64,000 bases of DNA, from NCBI GenBank assembly GCA_018242295.1, contig JAFECE010000002.1, positions 1-64,000 of the forward strand, read 5' to 3'. The position numbers and the translations under genes were made by a program. The DNA comes from Pseudomonadota bacterium (GTDB taxonomy: Bacteria; Pseudomonadota; Alphaproteobacteria; Rhizobiales; Hyphomicrobiaceae). The notes below the pieces were generated by a model. The model ran no database searches, had not been told where the DNA came from, and saw only the letters and a program-made list of their open reading frames with translations. Shown here in pieces: positions 7,853-16,722 of the stretch. Position 1 is the first letter of the stretch. Every line of letters begins with the position of its first letter.

Positions 7853-8250
7853 TGGCCGATGACATCAAAAGTCTTCGGAAGAAGCTCGAAGCAATCCCGA
7901 AAGCTGCCCGCGAAGCGGCCATGGCGTCGTTGCAGAAGTCGGCTGATGAGTTGGTCAATGCTCAGAAGGCGCTTGTGCCCGTTCGGTCCGGAGCGCTTCG
8001 TGACTCAATCAGAGCCGAAGCACGCCATGATCAGTTGAAAATTGTTGTGATCGCTGGCGGCCCGACAACAACCAAAGCCGCGCGAGCCGGGCACGGCTCC
8101 TATGATTACAGCCTAGGTGTAGAGCATGGCACGGCAGAAATGGCCGCAGAGCCCTTCTTCTATCCCGCCTATCGCTTGCTCAAGAAACGCCTTCGAAACC
8201 GCACCAAGCGCGCCATCAATAAGGCCGTCAAGCAGGAGTTCAGCAAATGA
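7852..8250 (+). CDS. HK97 gp10-like tail completion protein
   Basis: A 132-aa protein of the HK97 gp10 family that helps close the tail end to the head. Diagnostic features are the N-terminal amphipathic helix, PVRSGALRDSIRAEAR at about residues 43-58, and the C-terminal AEPFFYPAYRLLKKRLRNRT. The ATG at 7852 overlaps the previous TGA. A four-base overlap joins it to the DUF3168 gene. Confidence 0.88.
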   Translation: MADDIKSLRKKLEAIPKAAREAAMASLQKSADELVNAQKALVPVRSGALRDSIRAEARHDQLKIVVIAGGPTTTKAARAGHGSYDYSLGVEHGTAEMAAEPFFYPAYRLLKKRLRNRTKRAINKAVKQEFSK

Positions 8251-8660
8251 TTGAACCCTCGCTCGACCTCCAAACGGCACTGCGGCGGCGGTTGATCGCC
8301 ACTTCGGCAGTTACCGCGCTCGTTCCAGCGACTTCGATCCTCGATACCAACGCCAGACCGGAGCAAATGCCGTGCATCCGCATCGGCGTCGGTCAAGCAT
8401 TGCAAGACGACGGCATCGCTCGCAATCGCTGGCACGTCTATTTGGACCTGCACATCTTTGCCAACGAAGCGGGGCTTGCGACCGCCAAGGAGATTGCACA
8501 GGCCATAAGACAAGCTCTGAGCAATCGATTTTTCGAGCTTGGTAGCCACTACTGCGGCGACGTTTTCGTCTCCGGCGCTCGCTATATGCGCGATCCGGAC
8601 GGGGTACATTCGCACGCCATCGTTACCGTCGAAGCGCATCTCATTGAGGTGGCCGCATGA
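8247..8660 (+). CDS. DUF3168 tail completion protein
   Basis: A 137-aa member of DUF3168, the GTA/HK97-type tail terminator. Typical features are the LQTALRRRLIATSAVTALVP start, PCIRIGVGQ, a HVYLDLHIFANE strand segment, the SNRFFELGSHYCGD loop and the final HAIVTVEAHLIE. It is translationally coupled on both sides (ATGA). It completes the standard connector/closure set with its neighbours. Confidence 0.85.
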   Translation: MIEPSLDLQTALRRRLIATSAVTALVPATSILDTNARPEQMPCIRIGVGQALQDDGIARNRWHVYLDLHIFANEAGLATAKEIAQAIRQALSNRFFELGSHYCGDVFVSGARYMRDPDGVHSHAIVTVEAHLIEVAA

Positions 8661-8977
8661 CCGTGCAGGCTGGCAGGCTCGACCATGTCTTGGAAATTCA
8701 ACGCGCCACTACAACTGTCAGTGACGCCGGGCAGCCGGTAGATGCGTGGGCGACCATTGCAAGCGTTCGTGCTGAGCGGCTTCGCGCCTCATTCGATGAG
8801 CGCTCGAAAGATTGGGGCGACAGCAGCCAAGCGACTGTGACGTGGCGCATCCGTTGGCTCGACGATTTGCGGCTGAGCGACCGCATCGTGCTCAACGGCA
8901 TTCCGCATGACATCAAGGGGATTGAGCCAATCGGACGACGCAAGGAACTGCTCGTGACGACGCTCTACCAGAAGTGA
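8657..8977 (+). CDS. Phage head closure protein (SPP1 gp16-like)
   Basis: A 106-aa head-tail joining protein. The pattern AGRLDHVLEIQRATTT, WATIASVRAERLRAS, then ATVTWRIRWLDDLRLSDRIV and final KELLVTTLYQK matches the head-tail adaptor family. It starts with an ATGA overlap and ends one base before the terminase gene. Together with the three genes before it, it forms the neck module. Confidence 0.88.
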   Translation: MTVQAGRLDHVLEIQRATTTVSDAGQPVDAWATIASVRAERLRASFDERSKDWGDSSQATVTWRIRWLDDLRLSDRIVLNGIPHDIKGIEPIGRRKELLVTTLYQK

Positions 8978-8978
8978 C

Positions 8979-10634
8979 ATGGCGAAGAAGAAGACCAAGA
9001 AACTTTGCAATCAATTGCAAAACCCGTTTCCCGAAATCCCCGATCCATTGGGGCACGGGCAACGGGCGGTCGATTACTTGCGCTCGTTGAAGCATCCGAA
9101 ATCGCTGCTGCCGGGTCACGCTTTCCAGCTCGATCCCTGGCAGGAAGAAATCGTCCGCAAGATTTACGGTCCTCGTGACGCGGATGGCCGACGCATCATC
9201 CGCAACGTCACTATGTTGCTGCCGCGCGGCAATAGAAAGACAAGCTTAGGCGCGGCGCTCACGTTGCTCCACACCGACGGTCCCGAAGCCGTACCGGGCG
9301 GTGAAGTCATCCTCGCTGCCGGAGATCAGAAGCAAGCCAAGATCGCCTTCCGAGAGATTGAAGGCATCATTCGTTCAGGCGACAAAAGCCTGTGGAAAAA
9401 AGGTTACGTCGGCAAGTTGGCCGGTAAAGACGAAGATTTCATCCGCCTTCGCGAGTACAAAAACCAAATCCAATTCCCGAATGAAAGCTTCGTTGAAGCG
9501 ATCAGTTCCGACGCTGGGACGCAGCACGGCCGCACGCCGACGTTCGCGCTCGTCGATGAAATCCACGCTTGGAAGAAGGCCGATCTTTGGGAAGTCATTC
9601 TCACTGGCTTGGTCAAGGTGCCGGGCAGCTTGCGTGTCGTCATCACAACGGCGGGCAGGGGACAGGAGAACGTCGCCTATAAGGTAATCGACTACGCCCG
9701 CAAGGTCGCAAAGGGTGAGATCGACGACCCGCACACCTTGCCGATCTTGTTCGAAACTTCGCCTGACGTCGATTGGCGAGACGAGAAAGTTTGGCACGCC
9801 GTAAATCCAGGTTTGAAGCATGGGTACCCCGATCTTCATGGACTTCGACAGCTTGCCCGCGAAGCCGCTGAAAGACCGGCAGATCGCGAAGCTTTCAGGC
9901 AATTGCACCTCAACATCTGGCTCGGACACTCGTCTGATCCGTTTGTCGAGATGTCGATCTATGATCACGGCAACGCCCCGGTTGATCTTGAAAACCTGAA
10001 AGGCAAGCCGTGTTGGCTGGCGGTCGATCTTTCAAGCACAAGCGATCTGACTGTCATCGTCGCCGTATGGCGCGACGGCGAAGGCTATATCGCGCACCCG
10101 TGGTTTTTCTGCCCGCGCGACAGCATCGAACGCAAAGCCGATATCGACGGGGTTCCTTATCCAATTTGGGCAAATGAAGGGTTCATTCAGCCTACTCCCG
10201 GCAACACCATCGATTTCAATCGCGTAGAAGATACCATCCGGAACGTCTGCGAAGACTTTGACGTGCGCGAGATCGCCTTCGATCCGCACATGGCTCACAA
10301 CATGATGCAGAGCTTGTTGGAAGACGGTTATCCGTGCGTAGCCTTCCGACAGGGTTGGGTCAGCATGGCCCCCGCCGTCAAAGAGCTTGAACGCGCAATT
10401 CTTGCGCGACAGCTTCAGCATGGCGGCCATCCTGTGCTCCGGCATCACATCGATAGCGTTGCCGTCCACACCGACAGTGCCGGAAACCGACTGTTCCACA
10501 AAGGCAAGAGTCGTGACCGCATCGACGGTGCGGTGGCGCTTGCTATGGCCGTTGCTCGCGCCTCAACCGGCAACGACTCCCGTTCAATCTATGACGACGT
10601 ATCCGCAAGGCCGGAAGGCTTGCTTGTATTCTAG
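8979..10634 (+). CDS. terL: Large terminase subunit
   Basis: The DNA-packaging motor and headful/cos nuclease. The 551-aa protein has an N-terminal ATPase with a Walker A-like PRGNRKTS (residues about 82-89) and Walker B LVDEIHAW (Asp193, Glu194), and a C-terminal RNase H-like nuclease beginning WLAVDLSSTSD (Asp350, Asp356), with further acidic positions near EIAFDPHMAH and DRIDGAVALAMA. Its placement after the neck genes instead of before the portal is unusual. Codons 9-14 are encoded by the 18-bp palindrome in a different frame from the other copies. Confidence 0.95.
   Translation: MAKKKTKKLCNQLQNPFPEIPDPLGHGQRAVDYLRSLKHPKSLLPGHAFQLDPWQEEIVRKIYGPRDADGRRIIRNVTMLLPRGNRKTSLGAALTLLHTDGPEAVPGGEVILAAGDQKQAKIAFREIEGIIRSGDKSLWKKGYVGKLAGKDEDFIRLREYKNQIQFPNESFVEAISSDAGTQHGRTPTFALVDEIHAWKKADLWEVILTGLVKVPGSLRVVITTAGRGQENVAYKVIDYARKVAKGEIDDPHTLPILFETSPDVDWRDEKVWHAVNPGLKHGYPDLHGLRQLAREAAERPADREAFRQLHLNIWLGHSSDPFVEMSIYDHGNAPVDLENLKGKPCWLAVDLSSTSDLTVIVAVWRDGEGYIAHPWFFCPRDSIERKADIDGVPYPIWANEGFIQPTPGNTIDFNRVEDTIRNVCEDFDVREIAFDPHMAHNMMQSLLEDGYPCVAFRQGWVSMAPAVKELERAILARQLQHGGHPVLRHHIDSVAVHTDSAGNRLFHKGKSRDRIDGAVALAMAVARASTGNDSRSIYDDVSARPEGLLVF
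9004..9021. repeat. Phage palindrome copy 3
   Basis: Exact TTTGCAATCAATTGCAAA, 25 bases after the terL start codon. Here it encodes CNQLQ instead of LQSIAK, so it is conserved as DNA and not as peptide. Confidence 0.9.
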
Positions 10635-10644
10635 GTGACGACCG

Positions 10645-13600
10645 ATGTCAGACGAAGCACGCCTCTTAGTCTCGCTTGAAGCGCGGCTCAATCAATTTGA
10701 GAAGGCCTTCGACCGGGCGGGCAATGTCGCCGAGCGCGGCTGGCAGCGCGTCGAAAAGCGAACCAAAGAAGCTGGCGACCGGATGTCTGCCTCCATGGGC
10801 GAGTCCGTAGAGAAGATGAACCGAACGCTGGGGCTGATCGGCCTCGGTATCGGACTGCGCGAAGTCGAAGAAATGATCGACGCATATGCACGGTTATCTG
10901 CTCGCGTGAACATCGCAGCAGGGTCCGTAGAAAAAGGTGCGGCCGTTTTAGAGCGGCTGGACGTAGCATCCCGGCAAGCTCGCGTCTCCAACGATGACCT
11001 CGCGAATAGCTATCTTCAAAGCAAGGACCAACTGGACGCGCTCGGCTACAGCACCGAAACTCAGATTGAATACCATCAAGCGCTGGCAACGGCCCTGAAG
11101 TTATCCGGGGCATCGGCCGACAAAGCGGCAACGATCCAAGATGCTTTGGCAAAGTCGCTGGCCGACGGCGGCATTCAAAGCAAGGCGCTCAACAAGATGT
11201 TCGTTGATGGCGGCCGCCTAGCCAAGGTCTTCGCCGATTATCTCGGCGTCCCGGTATCGCAATTGGCGGTGATGGCCGATCAGGGCAAGCTGACCAGCAA
11301 CGTCATGGTGCGCGCGTTGAAGGGGTCACTTGGCCAGCTCAACGACGAGCTGAGCAAGCACCCTATGCAGTTCAGCGAAGCCATAACAGCGCTTCGCGAT
11401 GCTCTAGAAGATTACGTCGGCAAAGCAGCGCTTGCAGCGGGCATCGGCGACTCGCTTGGTGCCAGCGTCAAGTTCGTCACCGAGAACTTCAACTCCCTAG
11501 CTGACGGTGCCGCAGCGGCAGCGGCCGTTCTGTTGTCCAGATACCTGCCGGGTCTCGCGCGTATTGCCGCGACGACGCTGACCAATCCATGGATAGCCCT
11601 CGCAGCAGGAGCGGCGGCTGCGGCTTACGCGATTGACGAATACGACGGCAAGATCAAGCTCGCGGATGGATCGCTCGTCACGCTCAAGGACCTTGCCGGG
11701 TCCGCGTGGGAGGAAATTAAAGCAGGGGGCGAGATTGCGGCTCAAGCCATCGAAGCCGCCTACGTCGAAGCCGTGCAGTTCGTCACGAAGGCACTGAGCG
11801 GCGTTGGCGTCACGCTCAACGATCTTGAGAAGTTCACCATCAACTTCGCGCAAGGCGTCGTCTCGTCAATCGTGTTCGTCTATGATGAGACGATTGCTGT
11901 CTTCAAAGGCCTGCCGCCCGCGCTTGCTGAGTTGTTCATCAACGCTCTTAATTCGATCCGCGCGACGTTCGAAGACCTACTCAACTTCATTGTTGACGGC
12001 CTCAATCAGGTCATCGGCCTTGCCAACATGGCGGGCGACAGGATCGGCGCACACATCCCGACTTTTGATCGCATCGACCTTGGACGCTTCAAGAACGACT
12101 ATGCAGGTGCTGGAAAAGCGCTTGGAAAAGCCCTCGGAGACGGCCTCGACGACGCTTTGAAGCCGCGCGTCCGTCAAACTCTCGATGCCATGCGGTCTGC
12201 GGCGTCTGCCGCGCTCGACAATTTCCAGAAAAAGGCCGCGCAACACGCTCAAATCCGAGAAGCTGGGGCGCGGCAATCGAATGCCAGCGCCGCGATTGAT
12301 ACCCAGGACAACGAGAAACCGGCGGTCAATAAGCAGTGGGAAGCCGATATTCGGAAGTTCCAACAAAACCTTGTTCTAATGCGCGCCGAAACGGCCGCCC
12401 GCGCATCCGCAACCGGCACCATCAATCAGCAGGACGCAGCAATTGAGGCATTCCGAAAAGAACAGGAGCTATTGAACCAAGCCCAAGCGGCGGGCGTCGA
12501 AATCACCGATCAGGTGAAGGAGAAAATCCATTCTCTCGGTGAAGCCTACCGGCAGGTGGCTTTGGCGGCGAAGGAAGTCGCAGACGCTCAACAGGAAGCT
12601 CGGAAGGCCGCCGCTGATTTCGAGAACGCCGAAAAATCGAGCTTCAAGGGCTTCTTTCAAGACCTGGCGAAAGGCAAGAGCGCCACTGAAGCCTTGCGCA
12701 ATGCTCTTTATAATCTCGGCACCAAGCTCATGGACGCCGGGCTCGATCAGATTGCCAACAGTCTGTTCAAGAATACGGGATCATTCCTCGCTCAGCCGAA
12801 CAGCGGGACAGTAGGCAGCGCAAACATTGCCGCCGGTGTCGTCAACGTCGGAGGCAGCGGTAGCATTCCGGGCGTTGGCAGCGTTGCTGGCGGCAGCACG
12901 TTGCCGACACCGTCTAATCCGCTTGGTGGTCTCGGTGCATTGTTCGGCTTGGCTCCGGCCGCAGCACCCGCATTGCTGAAGCCGTCAGCACCGAAATCGA
13001 TCCCGCAAGCCCCGGCTCCGTTGCAATCAATTGCAAAACCCGCGCCGACCCAGGCCATCACCGACACTGCAACCAAAGCCGCAGAAACGGCTCTCCCGAA
13101 CTTCGCGGCATCGCCTGCATTCAAGGCCGCAACAGAAACAGCACTCCCCAATTTTGCGTCGTCGCCTGCATTCAAATCCGCAGCGGAGAAGATGGCCCCG
13201 GCCATCGCCAAACAATCCGACTTCGCGTCTAAGTTTGATCAGTCGAAAATCTTCGGACAGAGTGGACACGGGCAGAGCTTGACAAAAGTCTATGCTCCGG
13301 ACGGCACGACAGCTCTTGTCGATCAGCAGTACGCCGACAGGTTTCAAGGATTGATCGGCGACCTGCATGAGCGCGGTTATAAAAACTTCCGTCTCGATCA
13401 GGGCGGCGGCTTCGTTGATCGCAACATGCGCGGCACCAACAAGCTATCTGAGCACGCAAAGGGCAACGCACTCGACATCAATCCCGCGAACAATCCGTTC
13501 ATGACGCACAAAACGGACCTGCCGTCGGACATCTCGCAGATGGCCCAAGCTCGTGGCTTGAAGTGGGGCGGCGATTGGAAGACTCGCACCGACCCGATGC

Positions 13601-14295
13601 ACTTCCAAGTCGATAAAAACGTCAGCAATGACCAGATCGCGGCGCTACAGCAACAGCAGCAGGCCGAGAGACTGCTTCAGCAGCAGACCGTCCAAGCCAA
13701 CGCGGCACTGAAGACGATGCCGCCTTCGTTGCAAGGCGTCCAAACAGGCTCGCAGGGCCTTGAAGGCGCACTCGGTCAGATGACGACACAGATGGCGGCA
13801 GGCGCACCGGCAGCCAATTCCTTCTCATCATCGCTGCAAAGTCTCATAAGTTCGCTCGCCTCTAAACCAGGAGGTGGCGGCGGGCTCATGTTGGGCGGAT
13901 TATTTGGCTTTGCTGAAGGCGGGCAAGTTTCCGGCCCCGGTTCCGGAACATCTGACTCCGTCCCGGCGATGCTTTCCGATGGAGAGTTCGTGGTGAACGC
14001 CAAGGCTGCATCGAGACACGGCCGATTGTTGGCGATGATCAACGACGGCAAGGTGCCGAAGTTCGCAACGGGCGGTCCTGTGACCGGCTTCTATCACGGC
14101 GGCAACAACAGCGTGACCAACATCAACGTCACGGCGCACGGCAGCGGCAACGGCTTGGCTGATCAGATTGCGGAGAAAGTGGCTAGAGCCAGCAAGGCGA
14201 GCCAACCGCCTCCAGATACCTTCCGCAGAAGCGACACCCAAAGGCTTGCGATGGCGGGAATTGCCACCCGCCAAGCTGCGCAGAGGAACGGCTGA
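10645..14295 (+). CDS. Tail tape measure protein with internal M15 peptidase domain
   Basis: Sets tail length and is ejected with DNA. The 1216-aa protein has an N-terminal helical region, hydrophobic segments at about 280-330, long coiled coils at about 560-680, and a Gly-rich C-terminus with the usual FAEGGQVSGPGSG and LSDGEFVVNAKA motifs. Residues about 870-990 form a VanY/M15-like zinc peptidase with SEHAKGNALDINP (metal His and Asp) and DPMHFQVD (final His), suited to local cell-wall cleavage during DNA entry. A tandem 17-residue repeat (ETALPNFAASPAFKA type) precedes it. The 4th palindrome lies inside. No tail-tip genes follow. Confidence 0.9.
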   Translation: MSDEARLLVSLEARLNQFEKAFDRAGNVAERGWQRVEKRTKEAGDRMSASMGESVEKMNRTLGLIGLGIGLREVEEMIDAYARLSARVNIAAGSVEKGAAVLERLDVASRQARVSNDDLANSYLQSKDQLDALGYSTETQIEYHQALATALKLSGASADKAATIQDALAKSLADGGIQSKALNKMFVDGGRLAKVFADYLGVPVSQLAVMADQGKLTSNVMVRALKGSLGQLNDELSKHPMQFSEAITALRDALEDYVGKAALAAGIGDSLGASVKFVTENFNSLADGAAAAAAVLLSRYLPGLARIAATTLTNPWIALAAGAAAAAYAIDEYDGKIKLADGSLVTLKDLAGSAWEEIKAGGEIAAQAIEAAYVEAVQFVTKALSGVGVTLNDLEKFTINFAQGVVSSIVFVYDETIAVFKGLPPALAELFINALNSIRATFEDLLNFIVDGLNQVIGLANMAGDRIGAHIPTFDRIDLGRFKNDYAGAGKALGKALGDGLDDALKPRVRQTLDAMRSAASAALDNFQKKAAQHAQIREAGARQSNASAAIDTQDNEKPAVNKQWEADIRKFQQNLVLMRAETAARASATGTINQQDAAIEAFRKEQELLNQAQAAGVEITDQVKEKIHSLGEAYRQVALAAKEVADAQQEARKAAADFENAEKSSFKGFFQDLAKGKSATEALRNALYNLGTKLMDAGLDQIANSLFKNTGSFLAQPNSGTVGSANIAAGVVNVGGSGSIPGVGSVAGGSTLPTPSNPLGGLGALFGLAPAAAPALLKPSAPKSIPQAPAPLQSIAKPAPTQAITDTATKAAETALPNFAASPAFKAATETALPNFASSPAFKSAAEKMAPAIAKQSDFASKFDQSKIFGQSGHGQSLTKVYAPDGTTALVDQQYADRFQGLIGDLHERGYKNFRLDQGGGFVDRNMRGTNKLSEHAKGNALDINPANNPFMTHKTDLPSDISQMAQARGLKWGGDWKTRTDPMHFQVDKNVSNDQIAALQQQQQAERLLQQQTVQANAALKTMPPSLQGVQTGSQGLEGALGQMTTQMAAGAPAANSFSSSLQSLISSLASKPGGGGGLMLGGLFGFAEGGQVSGPGSGTSDSVPAMLSDGEFVVNAKAASRHGRLLAMINDGKVPKFATGGPVTGFYHGGNNSVTNINVTAHGSGNGLADQIAEKVARASKASQPPPDTFRRSDTQRLAMAGIATRQAAQRNG
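13021..13037. repeat. Phage palindrome copy 4
   Basis: Seventeen-base copy (first T replaced by G) in the variable linker of the tape-measure gene, again encoding LQSIAK. Confidence 0.85.
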
Positions 14296-14349
14296 CGATG
14301 ACAGTGCACGATCATTGATATAAATGGCTTCTCAGCGGGAGGGGCCAAT

Positions 14350-15180
14350 ATGTGCAAGTGCATCAAAGCGACTTGGAGGTGGATTTGCGGGTATTGGGAG
14401 CGCGTTCTATTCGCACTGGTCGGACTCGCCTGTCTGGGGTTTAGTTTCAGGTATCTGTATTACGACAATATCACCTCTGCTTCGGCCACCTTCGTTGTCG
14501 CGTTCTTCAGTTTCATCTACGCCAATCTTGCTCGGTTTAAGAAATTCAAAGGCATGGGCTTCGAAGCGGAGCTTTGGGAAGACAAGCAAAAGGAGGCGGC
14601 TAACCTCATTGATCGGCTCAAAAATGTCGTTTCAATCTATACTCGGGAAACGATCATCAATCGGGTGATGCTTGGACGGTTCGGAGGAGGCGGAAATAGT
14701 TGGAAGGGACACTGGGCGCTTTACGACAACCTTATGAACCAGCACGGAGTGCTCGGTCAGAAGATCGACTTCTCCGACCTAAAGCAGGACTTAGATGGAA
14801 TTTTCATATTCGACATTTGCTCGCCTCTCTCATCCGCTGTTCGGAACTCAATCGAAGAGGCGAAGAGCAAAGCGGTGGCTGCGATGAATAAGGAGTTCGG
14901 CAGTCCGATCAAGGATGCTGCTGGCTATAACAGGAAATGCGAAAAGCTTAATGCAGTCGAGTATGACATCGACGACATGTTCGAGCGTGCTAAGCACGAA
15001 AACATAGCTCAATTGATTTTGGATCGAGCGGCGACGGCAGAAAAATTGTTGAAACGCGACTTCTCAATTGATCCTGTCTTCGATCCTGTCGTTCTGGAAA
15101 AGCTTCGAAAGATTGCAGAACTCCACAAGCGTCGCCCACTTGAAATTACCAATGACATAATCGCATTAGCAGATCGGTGA
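14350..15180 (+). CDS. Membrane-anchored hypothetical protein (276 aa)
   Basis: Not recognised. Two transmembrane helices are visible at residues about 17-37 (VLFALVGLACLGFSFRYLYY) and 42-60, followed by a soluble, mostly helical domain of about 210 residues rich in charged residues (WEDKQKEAANLIDRLKNV). GGGAGGGG precedes the ATG. It occupies the position where GTA/HK97-type tail-tip genes would be expected after the tape measure. It might be a phage moron, such as superinfection exclusion or a defence effector with a membrane anchor, but there is no direct evidence. Confidence 0.6.
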   Translation: MCKCIKATWRWICGYWERVLFALVGLACLGFSFRYLYYDNITSASATFVVAFFSFIYANLARFKKFKGMGFEAELWEDKQKEAANLIDRLKNVVSIYTRETIINRVMLGRFGGGGNSWKGHWALYDNLMNQHGVLGQKIDFSDLKQDLDGIFIFDICSPLSSAVRNSIEEAKSKAVAAMNKEFGSPIKDAAGYNRKCEKLNAVEYDIDDMFERAKHENIAQLILDRAATAEKLLKRDFSIDPVFDPVVLEKLRKIAELHKRRPLEITNDIIALADR

Positions 15181-15203
15181 ACGCATTAGGTACATGAAGC
15201 TAA

Positions 15204-16019
15204 TCACGAGGTTTCGTCTCGATCCGCTAGGATTTCCTTGTCCAATTCAAGCTTCTTTATAAGAATTTCGATCTCTTTCGGGCCGACGCGACCGGATACG
15301 AGCAATCGGAAGGTCGCATCTCTTGCTAATAGACCAGTCGTTAGCACCCTTTCTCCGGGTGCTAAGGTGATTTGCGGCGCAACAGGAGCTTCTACGCGCG
15401 TTAGTCCACCTCTGCCACGGCCCGAACCGCTTGCAAATTCCGCAGCATCTCCGCTGCTGGTAGCGGCCGCCTCTTCTTCATCATCGTCGTCTCCGACGTC
15501 GTCTTCGACTTCAACCTTATCGGACGAGACTAGGCCCGCATACTTAATCGTTTCGTCGTAGACTTTTAAAAATTGCGGCGCTGACGTTTCAGTGAAGCCT
15601 TCTTTGAGCACCAGACGATCCAGGCAAATTTCGTCAACCGGCCGATCAATACCCCACTCCGGCCAGAACTTTGCGATCTGCTTCGGCTTAAGGGCTGCCG
15701 CTTTCAAGACTTCTTTTTTAATGCTGTCTTGCTGCGCCCGAAGATACGTTCTCGCCGACTCAGAAATGCTTATGGTTCGTTCTTTTCCTGAGCCGCTGTA
15801 GTCGATAAGGCCGAACGACTTCAGTGCCGCCATTATGCGGTTTGCTTGGCTGCTGCCTTCCTCAAGACCCCACGCCAACCCCGACTTTTCGAACGGCGCA
15901 GGATGCCGACCGAATTTTTTTTCGAACTGCACCAGTCGATCAATTGCCGTTCGGAGCGGAATGACCGGGAATGATTTGCTTCGTTCATTCGGCGATTTGC
16001 CGACCATTGTTTCAGCCAT
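15204..16019 (-). CDS. Hypothetical protein with winged-helix-like N-terminus and acidic linker
   Basis: A 271-aa soluble protein I cannot name. Residues about 20-95 look like a winged-helix domain (RIMAALKSFGLIDYSGSGKE then RTISISESARTYLRA). Residues 185-225 are an acidic and Gly/Ala-rich linker (DDVGDDDDEEEAAATSS, SGRGRGGL). The C-terminal 50 residues (LLVSGRVGPKEIEILIKKLE) form another small fold. It converges on the membrane-protein gene with 23 bases between stops. Proteins of this design are scattered in rhizobial accessory DNA. A DNA-binding role is an inference. Confidence 0.6.
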   Translation of the reverse strand: MAETMVGKSPNERSKSFPVIPLRTAIDRLVQFEKKFGRHPAPFEKSGLAWGLEEGSSQANRIMAALKSFGLIDYSGSGKERTISISESARTYLRAQQDSIKKEVLKAAALKPKQIAKFWPEWGIDRPVDEICLDRLVLKEGFTETSAPQFLKVYDETIKYAGLVSSDKVEVEDDVGDDDDEEEAAATSSGDAAEFASGSGRGRGGLTRVEAPVAPQITLAPGERVLTTGLLARDATFRLLVSGRVGPKEIEILIKKLELDKEILADRDETS

Positions 16020-16149
16020 GAGGGACCCCTTTGATCGTCAAACTACACCCTTTGTACCGTTAAGCAACAAAAATCACGCCCTGTCGATATTGCTTGTTGA
16101 CTTGTTGATCAGAATAGGGTTAATGAAAGCGAAGAAAGGAGTGAATGCC

Positions 16150-16245
16150 ATGCTCATGATGGTGAGAGCCCTCGGTGTGTCGCCGACCCGCGACGGGGGC
16201 CAGGACAAACAGGAAAGGCCGCTCGGCAGTCCCCTTGGAAGGTAG
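16150..16245 (+). CDS. Possible 31-aa leader or toxin-like peptide
   Basis: ATG at 16150 with AGGAG about 11 bases upstream, encoding MLMMVRALGVSPTRDGGQ and ending in a stop inside a strong hairpin. The layout resembles a leader peptide or type I toxin transcript with its own terminator, but peptide identity is unknown. It is too short for composition tests to help. Confidence 0.25.
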   Translation: MLMMVRALGVSPTRDGGQDKQERPLGSPLGR

Positions 16246-16257
16246 ACCGAGCGGCCT
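16216..16257 (+). terminator. Strong hairpin, 11-bp perfect stem
   Basis: AGGCCGCTCGG (16216-16226) pairs with CCGAGCGGCCT (16247-16257) across a 20-base loop. No T tract follows directly, so it may be a terminator or an RNA structural element. Confidence 0.5.
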
Positions 16258-16587
16258 CTAATCGGCTTCAATAACAACCATATAGCACGTTCAATTGCTT
16301 TTTTCTAGGCTGTCGAATTCTAGCTTCGACTGACCGTCATTGAAATGCGCTGGTCGCTCATTTGGCTTAAGAACGGCTGAAGTTTCTCCTGATAATCGAC
16401 TGTCAGCACTCTCGGCCGAGAGTGCTAGATTTTGACTGAATGGAGGCAAAGTCTTCGTGACCGGCAGCGACGACTCAATTAGCGTGATCTGCGGGTAAGT
16501 ACGTCCGAAGTGACTCTTTCTGTTCGACCGCTCTGGAGCGGGACACGGCGACGCTAACAGGGCGTCGGTAACAGGAGGACGATCACT

Positions 16588-16722
16588 ATGACGACGTTAC
16601 TGCCTCGGATGAGGGAAAAGTCCGTTCACGTGTGTGCTTATACGCGCTTCAGGCTCGGGCGACATGAAAATGTCTGTTCGCACTGGAGGCGTTGGCCACA
16701 GCAGCTTTCATTGCCGCTGTGA
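16588..16722 (+). CDS. Small basic protein, rhizobial orphan type (44 aa)
   Basis: ATG at 16588 with CAGGAGG nine bases upstream. The product begins MTTLLPRMREKSVHVCAYTR and continues FRLGRHENVCSHWRRWPQQL. The spacing of Cys, His, Arg and Trp (HVCAYTRFRLGRxExVCSHWRRWP) recalls short conserved proteins that recur in Bradyrhizobium-type genomes; this is from memory and no function is known. The Cys/His content could bind a metal. It stands alone in an otherwise gene-poor stretch. Confidence 0.5.
   Translation: MTTLLPRMREKSVHVCAYTRFRLGRHENVCSHWRRWPQQLSLPL

Noticed and set aside
12792-13368. Long minus-strand frames inside the tape-measure gene
   Set aside because: They mirror the low-complexity Ala/Pro/Gly codons of the tape measure and lack start signals.
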